Notes under the pieces: generated by a model | The model's input: the letters and a program-made list of their open reading frames with translations, nothing else | What the model was told of the DNA's origin: nothing | The model's database searches: none | Program-made: the position numbers and the translations under genes | Source: Chamaecrista fasciculata | Lineage: Eukaryota; Streptophyta; Magnoliopsida; Fabales; Fabaceae | Length of the DNA: 64,000 nt | Direction: 5' to 3' | Assembly: GCA_003254925.1 (NCBI GenBank) | Contig: QANZ01050821.1 | Span: forward strand, 104,419-168,418 | In this document: one piece after another, positions 13,151-26,231 of the stretch | Layout of the letters: each line of letters starts with the position of its first letter | How positions within the stretch are numbered: the stretch's first letter is position 1

Positions 13151-14049
13151 GATCATTTTTATCTGATAGCCCCCCTAAACACACAAGTTTCTGTCAAGAA
13201 TTATTGAGAATGAGATTTCCCAACAAGTGTTTTGGTGGAAGGTTCTGATGTGTATAATAATAATTAAGCTTTTGCTTTTACATTTTGGTCCTTGTTTAGT
13301 AGTTACTTCATAAGTACAACTTTAATCTGATGTACTCTTGCTAGCCGTGAATATAGAATTATTATTAAGTTATTATAAATTTCAATACAGGAGGAAGTGC
13401 TTTATGTTTCTTCCTGATTAAAATACATTTGCCACTTTTTTTTTTGGCCTGACATTTGCCAATTTACTTATCACTAATCACTGCAACATTTTGCTTAGAT
13501 TTTATATGTGTAGTAATTAGAGTACAGAACAACAACGTTACCTCGTGAATCATAGCGATGACGAGAACGACTACAATAACAGAACCTATCGAGTTTTCAT
13601 TTGAATTTCAATCTCTGCAATTTCTCCTCCACTTTTGTTAAGTGAGTGAATCATAAACCCTAGGAAACCTCGTTTCACGGATATCAATCTGGTCAAATCG
13701 AAGGGCAGAGGACATCTCCATGGAAGAAAGGTTTAATAATATTGTGGTTGACCTGAATTGATACTTCCCTATTTTTCAATTCTAGTTTGTTTTCGTGAAA
13801 TTTGATTGAGTGCTAGATTCATCACTAGCTTAGTAGCTTTTGATGCTATCTGAGCAATGATTCCATTAGATTTCCGGGACTTGGTTAAGCACTCGCTTTC
13901 TTTTTCTTTTTCTTTTTTTCCCCACCAAACTGCTTGAATTTCATCATCAAACTCATCTTCTTCGGTAAATTGAAACGTATGCTACATTGCTACTTGAAAT
14001 TTTTTTAAAAAATTTTATTTTTATGCATAAAATATATTATTTTTTATTA
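13151..14049. other. 3' UTR and intergenic DNA
   Basis: The first about 200 bases are the likely anthranilate synthase 3' UTR. Around 13,640-13,730 is a leader-like stretch with AAACCCTAG and an ATG at 13,720, followed by only a few codons before a possible splice donor. It could be the first exon of a gene cut off by the gap and retroelement to the right, but nothing identifies it. No other feature is seen. Confidence 0.35.
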
Positions 14050-14363
14050 GGCTTAAGTGCACTTTTGGTCCCAAAACTATGACAAAGGTTTCATTTTGGT
14101 CCCATAACTTTTTTGGTTGCAATTTTGGTCCCAAAACTATGACATAGGTTTCATTTTGGTCCCATAACTTTTTTTGTTGTAATTTTGGTCTCATAACTTC
14201 TCAAAAGGTTCCACCGTTAGTCCCTTGGTGAATTCCATCCATATTTAGCCGTTAAGTATGACGTGACATAGTGACTAGGATCATGATGTGGCAAAATAAG
14301 ATGAAATGGACTGAAATATGATCTATATGCAACATATTAAAACTTATCTATACCCAACCACAA
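14050..14363. mobile_element. MULE-type MITE, left part, cut by assembly gap
   Basis: It starts GGCTTAAGTGCACTTTTGGT, matching the terminal sequence of the element at 6147, and continues with the same 'ggtcccataact' units. The far end is not visible and probably lies inside the N run. Confidence 0.7.
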
Positions 14364-14614
14364 NNNNNNNNNNNNNNNNNNNNNNNNNNNNNNNNNNNNN
14401 NNNNNNNNNNNNNNNNNNNNNNNNNNNNNNNNNNNNNNNNNNNNNNNNNNNNNNNNNNNNNNNNNNNNNNNNNNNNNNNNNNNNNNNNNNNNNNNNNNNN
14501 NNNNNNNNNNNNNNNNNNNNNNNNNNNNNNNNNNNNNNNNNNNNNNNNNNNNNNNNNNNNNNNNNNNNNNNNNNNNNNNNNNNNNNNNNNNNNNNNNNNN
14601 NNNNNNNNNNNNNN
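14364..14614. other. Assembly gap (251 N)
   Basis: A run of 251 N follows the MITE fragment and stops exactly where the Ty3 element fossil begins. Its true length and content are unknown. It may hide the other MITE end and the target-site duplication of the retroelement. Confidence 0.99.
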
Positions 14615-17600
14615 TGATACAAGTAACCAGTAAAACAAAGGGAAAAATGGAAGGTTAGGAATGAATTGAATGAAAGGTATTGTATAAAATCTCAGAGAAG
14701 AGAAATATACAAAGCGAATCCCTAATTCGAGCAAGGGTCTCTCCTAGACAATGTCTAATCTGTTACAACTTACTTCCTAAATGAAATATCAGAACTGATT
14801 TTATAAAGCAATAACAAACTCAACAAACTCAGGTTGTGGCATAACGATTTCCCTAACGCCTTCCTCCTTTCTTCACATGGTAGTCTTGCATCCACTTTGG
14901 CTCTTTGCGCACCCTACTATCACGTGCCTCTCGAGCTGTTTCCGCACATTCCACCTCAGCACCTGCTTCCACAGTAGCATCCACGCTGGCCTCATTTCCT
15001 TTACTCGTATCAATACCCTTCCCATCAAAAATGACCTTGTCCTCAAGGTCCAAATCTGGGTACAAGTCCTGCAACACAGACTTTGCCTCCCATGTAGCTT
15101 CATCCCTAGAACAATGCTCCCACTCCACCAAAACCTGGACAGTAGGAACTCCATCCACTTCCACACAGCGAGAATCAACAATGGCCGAAGGAATGGGTAA
15201 CGCAGCTGTCACAATATCAGTTAATGGAGCCACCTCAGCCGGTTCAACCCCACGAAAGGGTTTAAGCAATGACACATGAAACACCGGATGCACTCTACTG
15301 TGACTTGGCAAATCCAAACGATAAGCAACAGTCCCAACGCGAGCTGCCACAGTATAAGGTCCATAATAACGCTTGCCCAACTTATAATTGAGGCGTTGAG
15401 CTAAAGAAGACTGCCTATAATGGTGGAGCTTCACCAAAACCAAATCACCTTCCTGAAATTGCTTGTCTTGTCGTTTTGCATCAGCTAACTTCTTCATTCT
15501 CAACTGAGCCCGCAGAAGATTCGCTTGAAGCTGCTCCCTTAATTTCTCACGTATAACCAGCAAGGCATCCACTGATTCCACCTGAGAAGAACCACTCGTA
15601 TAGCCAGGAAGTGTTGTAGGATTAAATCCATACAAGGCTTGATATGGAGACATCCCAGCTGAACTATGGAAACTGGTATTAAACCAAAACTCAGCCCAAC
15701 ACAAATATTCAGACCACTTGTGAGGTTGTTCAATAGTAAAGGCCCGAAGATATTGTTCCAAGCACCGATTGACTACCTCCGTTTGTCCATCACTTTGAGG
15801 ATGATAAGCAGTACTATAATGTAACTGAGTACCGCTATGCTTCATCAAACCCTTCCAAAACAAACTAAAAAATATAGGATCACGATCCGACACGATATGA
15901 GAAGGAAACCCATGCAATTTCACAATATGGTTGACAAACTGTTCAGCCACAATACCCGCTGTAAAATTCGGCTTAAGAGCCACAAAATGCACACCCTTTG
16001 TCAAACGGTCCACCACTACCATGACAGCAGTTGCTCCCCCTGATTTTGGAAGCCCAATAACAAAATCCATAGACAACTCATCCCATGGTTTAGTTGGTAT
16101 TGGTAACGGCTGCAATAACCCAAATGGTTTCCCAGTAGAATACTTGGTTTGCTGACAAACGATACAAGCTTGCACAAAATCTGTCACTGTGGCTCGCATT
16201 CTATCCCAATAAAAATTCTCAGATACACTAGCCAATGTCTTTGCAATTCCCCCATGACCACCAACCACAGAACTATGATAATACTCAATTATGGCAGTTT
16301 GTAAATCAACATCAGCAGGAACAAATAATCGGCCATTATACAATAACATTCCATCCCGCACATCATATTGCTCAGGTAACGTACCTTGCTGCGCCTGTTG
16401 ATGAAGCATCCGACAAGTTTCATGCATCAGATTGCTCTGCTGTAGTATCTCCATAATAGTGTGTTGCGCAGCACTGATAGCAAAGAACATTGGAGCTTGC
16501 AACATTACTAAATCAACCTCTGGATCAGCGTCTTCGACCCTGGACAGCGCATCCGCTGCAACGTTACTCTTGCCAGTCCGATATTCAATCTCATATTGGA
16601 ACCCCAACAATTTAGCAAGATAAAATTGTTGTTCCGGCGTTTGAATCACTTGATGCATCAGCTCCTTCAAACTGCGATGGTCAGTTTTAATCAAAAACTT
16701 GCGCCCAAGTAGATAGTGACGCCATTTCAGAATGGCTTGTGTAATCGCATAGAGCTCCCTTACATACGCAGAAGACAAAGCCAATTTCGGTGTTAATTTC
16801 TTGCTAAAAAAACAAATGGGATGACCCTCCTGCGACAAGATAGCACCAATCCCTGTACCCGAGGCATCTGTTTCAACAACAAACAACTTAGTAAAATTGG
16901 GTAACCAAAGCACCGGAGTTTGAGTCATTCGACGTTTCAGCTCTTCGAACGCATCCTGGGCTTCAGCAGACCACTGAAACTGATTGTTCTTGAGCAATTC
17001 TGTCAAGGCATGAGCGATTCTTGCATAATTCTGAACAAAGCGCCTATAATACCCCGTCAAACCCAAAAATCCGCGAAGTTGTTTAATGTTCGTCGGAACC
17101 GGCCAGTCGGTAATAGCACAAATCTTTTTGGGATCAACTTGTACTCCATTAACACTCACCACATGACCCAAATATTCAATAGATTTCTGCCCAAAAGAAC
17201 ACTTTGACAACTTAGCATAAAACACATTGTCTTTCAAAATCTGCAGCACCTTCGAAAGGTGTTCAACATGCTCACTCAATGATCTACTATATACCAAAAT
17301 ATCATCAAAAAATACAGCTACGAACTTCCGCAAATATGGTTTAAAAATGCGATTCATTGTAGCCTGAAATGTAGACGGAGCATTAGTAAGACCAAACGGC
17401 ATCACCACAAATTCATAGTGGCCTTGGTGAGTCCGAAAAGCAGTCTTGTGGATGTCAGATTCCCGCATACGGATTTGGTGATACCCGGCACGTAAATCCA
17501 ACTTCGAAAAATATGCCGCGCCATGTAACTCATCTAAAATTTCATCAATTGTGGGTATGGGGAATTTGTCCTTCACAGTAACATCATTCAAAGCCCTATA

Positions 17601-19639
17601 ATCAACACAAAACCTCCAACTGCCATCTTTTTTTTTTAACCAATAGTACCGGTGATGAAAACGCACTCTGACTATCTCTAATCACCCCACTTTGCTGCAT
17701 TTCCAAAACCAATCGCTCCATTTCGGTCTTTTGGAATTGCGGGTAACGGTATGGTCTCACATTGACAGGAGTAGCATTAGGAGTTAACTCAATGCGATGA
17801 TCAATCTCCCGCCGAGGAGGTAAAGTTGCAGGTTCACGAAAGACCTCCTCAAATTCTTGCAAAACCTCCATCAACTCAACTGGTGTTTTCTCACTTTCAG
17901 GAACATCTTGCTCAGCAATTCGTTGTAATGTATACACGCCCGCCACAGAATCAGAATCTAACAACTTCTTAAATGCCTTGCCATGAAGAATAGACAACTC
18001 AAATGGATCATTGCCCTGAAACTGCACATTACGACCATTATGAACAAAAGTCATGGTCATTTTCTTATAGTTGGTAATGATGTTGCCTAATTCAGATAAC
18101 TACTGCACACCCAATACCAAATCAACCCCTGACACATCCAAAATGAAGACATCAATAACAAAATCCACACCCTGCACAGTAACTGGAACTTTAGCACACT
18201 TGTGTGTACAAGGTAAATACTCCCCACCACCTGTCATGACTTTAAAAGGATCTACCGACTGCAACAGAAGTTTAAGTCGCCTTGCCACAGTTGCCTTCAT
18301 GAAATTATATGAACTACCATTGTCCACCAACACTTTAAGTGGTTCCTTCTTATAATACCCAAGCAACCGAAGAGTTCTAGGATGATAATCACCCTGTAAT
18401 GCATGGCAGCTAATTTCCGGAGTTAATGACATAACAACAGTAGTTTCCTCGGACGCAACTTCCCGCTCTGGTTCCTCCCCTTGACTACTCTGCAGAATTT
18501 CTAACATCTCCTCCTGGCCCAACAACAAGCTAAATGTAGGCTGACATTTGTGACTCAAGGAATACTTGTCATCACAATAATAACAGAGTCCTTTTTCTCG
18601 TTTTGCTCGTAATTCAGCCGCACTCAAACGCTTATAAGCTGGAATAGTAGCACTCTTCGCAGCACCCCCTCCCGTGCCCATAGTACCAGAATTATTCACA
18701 GAATTTCCTGCAGTCTGATTTTTCCATTCAAGCATCGGAACTCCCTTAGCTACACCACTCCCAGACGCCACTGAACCACCTGTCAATGCCTTCCCAGTGT
18801 ACTGTGAATTACTCCTAGCAAAAGACCCCTTCATTGCAGATTGTATTTCCTCTTGCATTTGTTCATGCAATTTGGCAAGTGAAACAGCCTCATAATAATT
18901 CGTTGGCCTTGCCAACAACACAGCACATCTCAAATGTTTCTTTAATCCAGCAATAAAGAAACTCACCAGCCAAGGCTCCGGCAGTCCGGAACTCTTTGTA
19001 GATATGGCCTCGAACTCAGCCTGATACGACTCCACACTAGTCATTTAATGAACATCCTTCAAAGCGCCCCGATGATCCTCATACAACGTAGTGCCAAAAC
19101 GCAGTAAAGCTGCCTTCGTAAGCTCATGCCAAGTGCTCACTCGACAATTGCTCATCATCCATTTATACCACGCGAATGCAGATCCATCCAAATGAATCGA
19201 TGCAAGACGAATTTTCTGATCCTCGGCAACAGAATACAGGGCAAAATATTCTTCAACCTTGAAAATCCAATCCTCAACCATCGTGTCGTCGAATCGTGGA
19301 ACCTCGACTTTGAATCCTCTATATTGGAAAAGATTCTTCGATGAACTCTGATGCTGCTCCTCAGTCACATCTTCAATCAGCGGCTGTTTCTCCTCCTTGG
19401 TAGTCTTCGTAATAAATTTCTGCATCAACGTCTCCAGCGCACGCACCGAATTTCGACTATCCAACACAATCTCTTCCAACGCATCAAGTCGTCGCTCCAC
19501 ATCGCTCTTACCAACCTTGGATGCTGATTCAACTTTCTGGGACCACACCCCAAAAGCTAGCTGTTGAAGTTGGAGAGCCCAAGGTCTTATATAGTGCTTT
19601 ACCTTCAGCTAACTACCCAATGTGGGACTCGTATCATTT
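14615..19639 (-). mobile_element. Ty3/gypsy chromovirus fossil (Reina-like)
   Basis: On the minus strand the parts run in Ty3/gypsy order. Gag lies about 19.5-18.5 kb with a zinc knuckle (CYYCDDKYSLSHKC) near 18.57 kb. The aspartic protease (VDNGSSYNF) is near 18.3 kb. Reverse transcriptase is about 17.7-17.1 kb with FFDDILVYS, then RNase H, then integrase about 16.4-15.6 kb with an HHCC zinc finger. A C-terminal chromodomain near 15.1 kb ends in LEDKV, as in the Reina clade. The outer ends read TGATACAAGT at 14615 and ACTCGTATCA at 19639, each other's inverse, as expected of the start and end of an LTR. Full matching LTRs and a primer site were not found, so the ends look rearranged. The coding part is largely open, with about three breaks. 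It is a fossil of modest age. Confidence 0.88.
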
Positions 19640-20444
19640 GGAGATTACAAATATGTTCAGATTGATGGTTCTTGATTTAGGACTAAATCAAATCTGAGTA
19701 CCAAGTAGACTCCTAAAGTAACAAGAGTTCATTTTGATCATCACAATTAAGGAATACCACTTTTCGAAATCTAATTAAGTCACCCCCAAAGCAACAAGCA
19801 AAGGGATCAACTGATAAAATTTTCACATTGAGAACATGTAAGTGCTTGCTTCACTGCTTTCTCTTGAGTTGACACTTCTATCTCGTCATATCATATATAT
19901 TAAAAAGAAAACAAGAAATTGTTGAAATGAGCGAGGGAAGTTTCTGGAATAGGCCAAACTAGGAAGAAACAATCCGGGAAGTAAAATTATTTAGCTCAGA
20001 GAGTTGTAGTCATCAATATATTCCTGATTTGCAAATTTCTGGTTGAGCAATAAAACGTGAATTCAAGCTTATCCTTAAAGCTTTTATTCAGTTGTTCTTG
20101 CAATTTCCCCATTACTATATTATTCTTGGAATACAAGCCCCAATAATAACTATCAGAAATAGTGATCTGAAAGAATCAAAAGCTGCATAGCACTACAATT
20201 TAACCAATAATTGATCACTTTACGAGTCCAGAATCCAATTTACATAAAACCCCTAACACTAACACTAACACTAAGCACGAGAGAGAGAGAGAATCAACAA
20301 TTTAAAGCGGTTAAGCACTGATGATGACCAAACAGAGGGTTTCCGTAAACACAGAATAATTAAATTATCCAGAAGAAGCACGTGGAATCCAGAATTGAAA
20401 TCAAGATCGAGCTCACTCACTCACTCACCTGCCTACGAATCTCA
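19640..20444. other. 3' flank of the PH-domain gene
   Basis: AT-rich DNA lies between the retroelement and the PH gene stop codon. It holds a short GAGAGA tract near 20,281 and a stuttered 'cactaacactaa' segment. The part nearest 20.4 kb is probably the 3' UTR of the PH gene. No gene is seen. Confidence 0.5.
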
Positions 20445-20876
20445 TCATCGTTTGCTTTGGTAATCGACGATCTCAGAATCCGTAACAGACCTCGAGAGCT
20501 GGACGATGGAGCGTCCGATGGAATTGATCCAATCCTCCTTCTCCTTCTCCGAATCGGCGATGAAGTACATCGTTTGGATGCGTGTGGAGAGCTCGAAGGC
20601 ATACTGTTTGTTGAGCACGTCCTCTGCACCTTTCACTGTGAGGCAAGAAGCCACAGGGATGACACCGCGAGGCCTGGAGGCGCGTGTGACGGTGGATTCC
20701 TTGAACCAGAAGAGCTTCCCTTGCTTCAGCACAAACCACCGCCGTCGCCACGTTTTGATGTACTCGCCTTGTTTGGTGAGCCATCCGCCGCGCTCGGGGT
20801 TCGACCAGAACTCTACGCCATCGTAATCGTTGGGCTTCGCCGTCGAGCCCGTCGCAGCCCGCCACAGGCTATCCAT
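20445..20876 (-). CDS. Pleckstrin-homology domain protein (AtPH1-like)
   Basis: This single-exon gene encodes 143 aa. The start is taken at 20876, giving MDSLWRAATG as in Arabidopsis PH1; an in-frame ATG 14 codons upstream would only add an unconserved leader. The PH domain spans about residues 27-124. It opens GGWLTKQGEYIKTWRRRWFV, with the basic Lys/Arg strand that contacts phosphoinositide head groups, and closes with the invariant Trp in KEKEDWINSIGRSIV. The tail SRSVTDSEIVDY is also shared with AtPH1. Members bind phosphoinositides at membranes; a more exact role cannot be read from the sequence. Length and motif order are normal for the family. The retroelement fossil begins about 0.8 kb past its 3' end. 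Confidence 0.93.
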   Translation of the reverse strand: MDSLWRAATGSTAKPNDYDGVEFWSNPERGGWLTKQGEYIKTWRRRWFVLKQGKLFWFKESTVTRASRPRGVIPVASCLTVKGAEDVLNKQYAFELSTRIQTMYFIADSEKEKEDWINSIGRSIVQLSRSVTDSEIVDYQSKR

Positions 20877-21590
20877 CGGAATCAATTGAATTGAATTACA
20901 GGAAAATTCAATACACAATTCAAGACTCTTCTTCTTCGCTCACTTCCAGATTCTTTTCCTATTCTCTATTTCATTCTTATTATTATACTATTACTTTTGT
21001 GACCGCCTGGCCGGACTATTTTATAATTTTATTAACAAAAAAAATAAAAGTCAGCTAAAAAAATTTAAAGCATATTGGGTTTTATTTTGATTCCTATTTT
21101 GGTCCCTATACTATTTTCATCCTGTTTTGATCCTTAAATTTTTTATCTGTTCAATCATTAGTCTCAATTGTGATTTCGTCTAATTTTTGAATTAGACATT
21201 TTCCTATCATATGCATATTAAAAAATCAATCACAAATTTATTTTTAATTTTTGATTGATTTTTTTTCTATCTTTATTAACCCATTTATTATATAAGACAC
21301 AGAGAGAAATCATCTACTTCAATTATTAAGGTAACGGTGAAAACTAGATAAAATTATGTTTTGAAAGATACAAAAGAAACATAAGGACTAACCCAATTGA
21401 AGTCCCTACTTGGTGGGGTGCTAGGAAGGGAATGTATTAGAAAGATATGAAAGAAACATGTTTGCTAAAAATTATTTTTAAAATAAAAATTGGAAACGAA
21501 ATATTTCATTTAATGTGTTGACTAGATAAACTAACAAGCTGACAGTGTGACGTATCTAAAGTCTAAACTATAGATGTTGGAGTGGAGTGA
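20877..21590. other. Intergenic DNA with a worn 'ggtccc'-type repeat
   Basis: The PH gene 5' UTR and promoter lie next to 20.9 kb. At about 21,085-21,200 the DNA reads like the arms of the dispersed 'ttttggtccctat' elements, but I could not find a matching inverse end. The rest is AT-rich with no gene. Confidence 0.4.
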
Positions 21591-24500
21591 TTAACTCCTA
21601 TTACTGATACGGATGCCTCTTGGTCTTGGCTTACCATCCTCAAGAAGAAAGTCTTGTTTGATGAGATGAAGTTTTCGGGTGGCAACTTCCATAGTAAGCC
21701 TTTCTCTAGGAGACTCCAACGAGCACGATAGTCCCATCTCTATAACTGATATCAAACACCTTTCCATTTTTGGGTCCATTCTCTTAAAACTACGCTTCAC
21801 AATGCTCTCTCCATTTTCCTCCTCCTCGATTTCTTCTCTTCCATACTCATCATTATTAATGTTACCCTCTTCTCCATTATTTCTCTCAACAACAAGAATT
21901 GGGTCAATTACATCAATGAGGTTTCCTGGAAAAGCTAGCCTCACGAAATTATGAAGACTCATACCATTCCCGAACATTTCATGTGTAGGTCTTTTCCCAG
22001 TGAACATCTCCAACAATAATATCCCAAAACTATACACATCTCCCTGCATTGATGCCTCGCCTCCCATTCCATACTCTGCATGTTTAAATGGTGGTTTTGG
22101 TTTATTTTCAAAAACTAATGAAATGAAATCAGATGAAAATATACAAGTTATTTATTGTTTACCTGGAGCAGCGTACCCAACAGTGCCTTTTAATCCGATT
22201 GTGCTACTTTGATTTTTCTCAACTTGTTTAGTGGCAATGAGAATTCTTGCTAGACCAAAATCACTTACATGAGCCACCATATCAGAATCAAGGAGGATGT
22301 TGCTAGGCTTCAAATCACAGTGAATAACTGTTTGTCCACATTCGTAATGAAGATAGTGTAAAGCAGAAGCTACATCAACTGCAATATTTAGTCTTTGGAT
22401 AAGGCTCAATGATATATCTTCATCAGGATGTAACCATCTATCCAAGCTTCCATTCACCAAGAATTCAAAAACTAAAGCTTTGAAATCCTTGCCTTTGTGA
22501 TCAGTGCCAGAGCAACACGTTAAGACCTTGACAAGGTTTCGATGCCGCACATTTTTTAAGGCATTGCATTCAGCTGTAAAACTCTTTGAAGCTCCTTCCT
22601 TTTGGAGGTTGAGGACCTTTATGGCTACTTCTTTTTCCTCTGAGTCAAAAGTTCCTCTATATACAGAGCCAAAACCTCCAGATCCTATCAAATTCTGGGG
22701 AGAAAAGCCTTGTGTTGCTTGATGAAGCCTTCTGTATGAAACTTTGGTGGCATCCTCGATCTTCAAGGAAGCAGAACGTGACTTGTTCGATTTTGCCACC
22801 CAATGAATGGCAAAGATTGTAGCCAATAGAATGCAAAATACTACAGAACAAGTAACTATTATGAGTTTCTTCAGACTGTGGCTTTTTCCATGTTTGATCA
22901 CTTTGGCGGGGCAAGATGGCAGTTTTAGTTCCTTGACACCCCCACAAAGTAAATTATTCCCCGTCAATGATATGGCACTTGTGTTCTTGAATACTCCTTC
23001 ATTTGGCACCTCACCCTCAAGCTTATTAAATGAAAAGTTCAAGCGTACGAAAGAAGGGAACTTTGCAAAATCTCTTGAAATTTCTCCGGACAAATTGTTT
23101 CGGGAGAGATCTAAAACCAGGAGAGTCCTCAGTGAAGTCATGGTTGAAGGAATATTACCATGAAAGGAATTGCCTTGCAGATAAAGGTATTCGAGACTCA
23201 TACAAGCTCCAATAATATCAGGAATTTCACCAGACAAGTTATTTTCGGAGAGATCCAATGAGTCAATGTTTCTCAAATTTCCTACTTCTTTTGGTATATT
23301 ACCACTCAATGAGTTTCCTGATAAGTTGAGCAGCTGAGATAAGGAAGATAGTCCTATAACCTGCCTAGGAATAGCTCCACTAAGATTGCTCTGTGACATA
23401 TCCAAATACTGCAAATTTTGACACTTTCCCATACTTGAAGGAATGCTGCCTTCTAATACATTATTGTGAAAGTACAGTTTATTCAGCAAAGTCATATTTC
23501 CTATGGAAGATGGAATCTGTCCAGATAATTTGTTCCTACTTAGATCCATCACTTGCATATTCTGGAGCTTACCAAAAGAAGTAGGAATGATGCCTGTGAA
23601 GAGATTTTTCTCCAAAGTAAAGATTTCCAAGTTGATCAGATTACCAATTTCTGCTGGGATGCTACCACTAATTTTGTTAACATCAAAATACAGCTCGGTG
23701 ATTTGGGTGGAGAGGTTACTCACAATTAATTCAGGAAAAACACCTGCAAAGTTGTTTATACCCACATCAAGGAATTCCAATTTGCTGCAGTTCACTAGAG
23801 AAGTTAAGAAAGTTAAATCATTGCTTGAGTGATCTCCAAGTTGGTTTTGCCCCAACCCAAGCCACCAAAGATCTTGAAGATTCCCCAGGTTCATTGGAAC
23901 TGCTCCAGAGAAATAGTTGCCATTGATATCTATGACTTGAAGACCAGAAATATTCGATAATGAAATCGGAAGAGAGCCAGAAAGTTGATTACCCCCAAAT
24001 TCAATGGTTTGGAGGTTTGGGAGTGTGAAGCCTATGTTTTGTGGAACAGTGCCAGTTAGTTGGTTATCTCCTATTGAGAAGAGGTTGAGGGAAGATATAT
24101 TGTAAACAGAAGAAGGGACAATACCAGTAAGTGTATTGGCACCAATCTGGAAGACGGCTAAATTTTTCAGAAGTCCTAAGCTATGTGGAATGACTCCCTC
24201 CAGATAATTGTATGTTACACTAAAAAATGTGAGTGAAGAAATATTACCTAAGGAAGATGGTAACCCTCCTGTGAGCTTGTTTTTAGCAAGATGAATCCAT
24301 TGGAGTTTTTTAAATGAGCCAAACTGGAAGGGAATAGTCCCTGAGAAGTTATTATTTGAGAGGTCAATGAGTTTGAGTGCAGAGCAGTTGGCCAAACTGG
24401 TTGGAATATCACCTTTCAGTGTGTTGTTGGCAAGATGAAGAAATTGCAGACGAAACAAATGACCAAGTTGGACTGGAATTTGGCCATGGAAGCTGTTATT

Positions 24501-24821
24501 TTGGAGATTGAGGGATCTAAGAAAGGAGAGATTGGCAATGAAAGGGGATATTGATCCTTTCAACATATATCCTCCAATATCTAAGCCTATCACTCTGTGA
24601 TGTTGCTTGCTGCATTGAACTCCAACCCAACTGCACATGTGAATTGAGTTATTCCATGATCTCAAAACCCCCTTTGGATCATTGCTTATTGATTCCTTTA
24701 ACTTTAGCAAACCCAACCTGTCGGTCTCATTCGTTGGAGCAGAAGCTGTAAGCAAAGGAAGTAGCAATAATACAGAACAAAGTGCATAGAAATAGAAATA
24801 GTCTTTGATGATAAGTTTCAT
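21591..24821 (-). CDS. LRR-XII receptor-like kinase 1 (XA21/EFR-like)
   Basis: Two exons, 24821-22163 and 22075-21591, are split by an 87-bp intron inside the kinase APE motif ([14 protein letters not shown]). The product is about 1047 aa. It has a hydrophobic signal peptide (residues 1 to about 27), then an LRR N-cap (DRLGLLKLKESI...CSWVGVQC). About 20 or more plant extracellular LRRs of the LxxLxLxxNxLxGxIP type follow, then a membrane helix ([20 protein letters not shown]). The Ser/Thr kinase shows [23 protein letters not shown] and DFG. HCD in place of HRD makes it a non-RD kinase, the class of pattern-recognition immune receptors such as XA21, EFR and FLS2. The ligand is unknown. It is a tandem paralogue of the gene at 29.3-33.3 kb with the same exon boundary. 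The frame is intact throughout. Confidence 0.95.
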
Positions 24822-25312
24822 TGTGCTTGGGGGAACCGAGATAAACTAGTGAAACTCAAATTCCGGAATGCACTTGTATTCATGAAATATAATGCTGAAG
24901 TATAAAACTAAGGATGATCTAGTTACTGCAAGAATAAGTGGCACACTACCAAATCAATAATGCAAGAAACATTTACTAATGCATTCGTCAAGTAAAGCAG
25001 ATAATGGTTGGCCAAAAAAAAAAGTAAAGCAGATAATGGTAATAATAATGATAATATGTTTGGAATTTTATGTAGACTCTTCACGTGACATATAATGTCT
25101 TCCTGCAGAAACAACCCTGATTCTCCTTGTATTTGAGGCTGTATAATATAATGATCATGACTTTTGGTATATGTATGGTAAACTGTGCTCCGAGGCGGCC
25201 AAGAAAAAAGTAGGTAGAAAATGGGCCAAAAGGGTGATAGGGTGATGATATTTTTCAACACTCTTCTTAATTCAAGTATATAGGTGTTAGTACAGTACTG
25301 ATATCAAATTAT
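24822..25312. other. Upstream region of receptor kinase 1
   Basis: This 0.5 kb should hold the promoter and leader of the minus-strand kinase. A 20-base segment containing AAAGTAAAGCAGATAATGG is nearly duplicated near 24,990 and 25,022. I could not choose a convincing TATA box. Confidence 0.4.
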
Positions 25313-25320
25313 GAAGCATC

Positions 25321-25664
25321 TAGGAAGCATGGACACTGACACGGACACGGGACACGACACGGACACGGACACACTGACACGGTAGATTCGTAAAATTATA
25401 CGACACGACACGACATATATTTATATATAAAAATAATTAAAAATCCATAAATTTTTATGAAAATTTAAAAATTATAATACATATTCATAATATATGTCAT
25501 ATGTGATATTATTGTCTATTGTTTGTCATGATAAAGTCACTGAAAATTGATTTTATATTATGAAACTTATGAATATGTGTCGAGTGGGTGTCGTACGGGT
25601 GTCGACACGAACACGTGTCTGACACGGCGACACGCTATCAAAATGAAGTGTCCATGCTTCTTAG
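25321..25664. mobile_element. hAT-type MITE, copy A (344 bp)
   Basis: Inverted ends contain GAAGCATGGACACT and its inverse. An exact 8-bp target duplication, GAAGCATC, lies at 25313-25320 and 25665-25672, the length made by hAT transposases. The subterminal zones are dense in GACACGG/CCGTGTC units, and the centre is AT-rich without a coding frame. A second copy in opposite orientation sits in the intron of the neighbouring receptor kinase at 29881-30226. Confidence 0.88.
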
Positions 25665-26020
25665 GAAGCATCAAACATCAAGGGTCGTGTTTATGCCGAA
25701 AGCATTATTGATCAAAAAGACAAATGAAAATGACAGCAATTTTGTATTCAATATACTAATTCTTCTTTGTAGTACGTATCTATAAAATTAGAATTTTAGA
25801 AGCATGTTAAAAGTTACAACATTCATTCTGAATTCTAAACTTCTTCAATGTTATATTTATTCCATTAAGGCTCTATTTAATTTTTACTATATATGGAGGA
25901 TGGAGGAATATTTTAAAGGAAGAGCAATTCTTTCTTAAACTCGATTGTAAATTTATTATTGAGTTCACTTAAGAGCCTTTTTTTAATCAAAATTCACTAA
26001 AGACTTGGAGCGATTTATAA

Positions 26021-26231
26021 TCTCTAAGAAACATATATATTATATTATTATATATATATATATATGGCTCCACCCCTTTCTGGTCGTCCACATTTTAAAA
26101 CTATAGTACAAAATTAATAATAAGAAGAAAATTATTATTTGATCCCTTCTTTTTTACTGAGTTAACAATTTAGTCCCTCATTTATTTTACATACATATTT
26201 GCGTGTCCGTTAGGGCACGCAAAGCCTCTAG
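26021..26231 (+). mobile_element. Short non-autonomous Helitron (211 bp)
   Basis: It begins TCTCTAAGAAAC after an A at 26020. It ends CTAG followed by T at 26232, with an 11-bp stem (TTTGCGTGTCC / GGGCACGCAAA, loop GTTA) at about 26,201-26,226, just before the terminal CTAG. A TC start, a 3' hairpin, a CTRR end and insertion between A and T without target duplication are the Helitron hallmarks. A (TA)n run lies near its 5' end. There is no Rep/helicase frame. Confidence 0.75.

Noticed and set aside
13640-13740. First exon of a gene starting at 13,720
   Set aside because: Only a few codons before a possible donor, and no identifiable downstream exon before the gap; kept only as a remark.
20382-20894. 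Plus-strand and alternative-frame open frames over the PH-domain gene
   Set aside because: They overlap a clear PH-domain protein and show no domain of their own; high GC leaves all frames open.
25321-25664. CRISPR-like or satellite array suggested by repeated GACACGG units
   Set aside because: The units are the subterminal repeats of a hAT-type MITE with exact 8-bp target duplication; the genome is a plant's.
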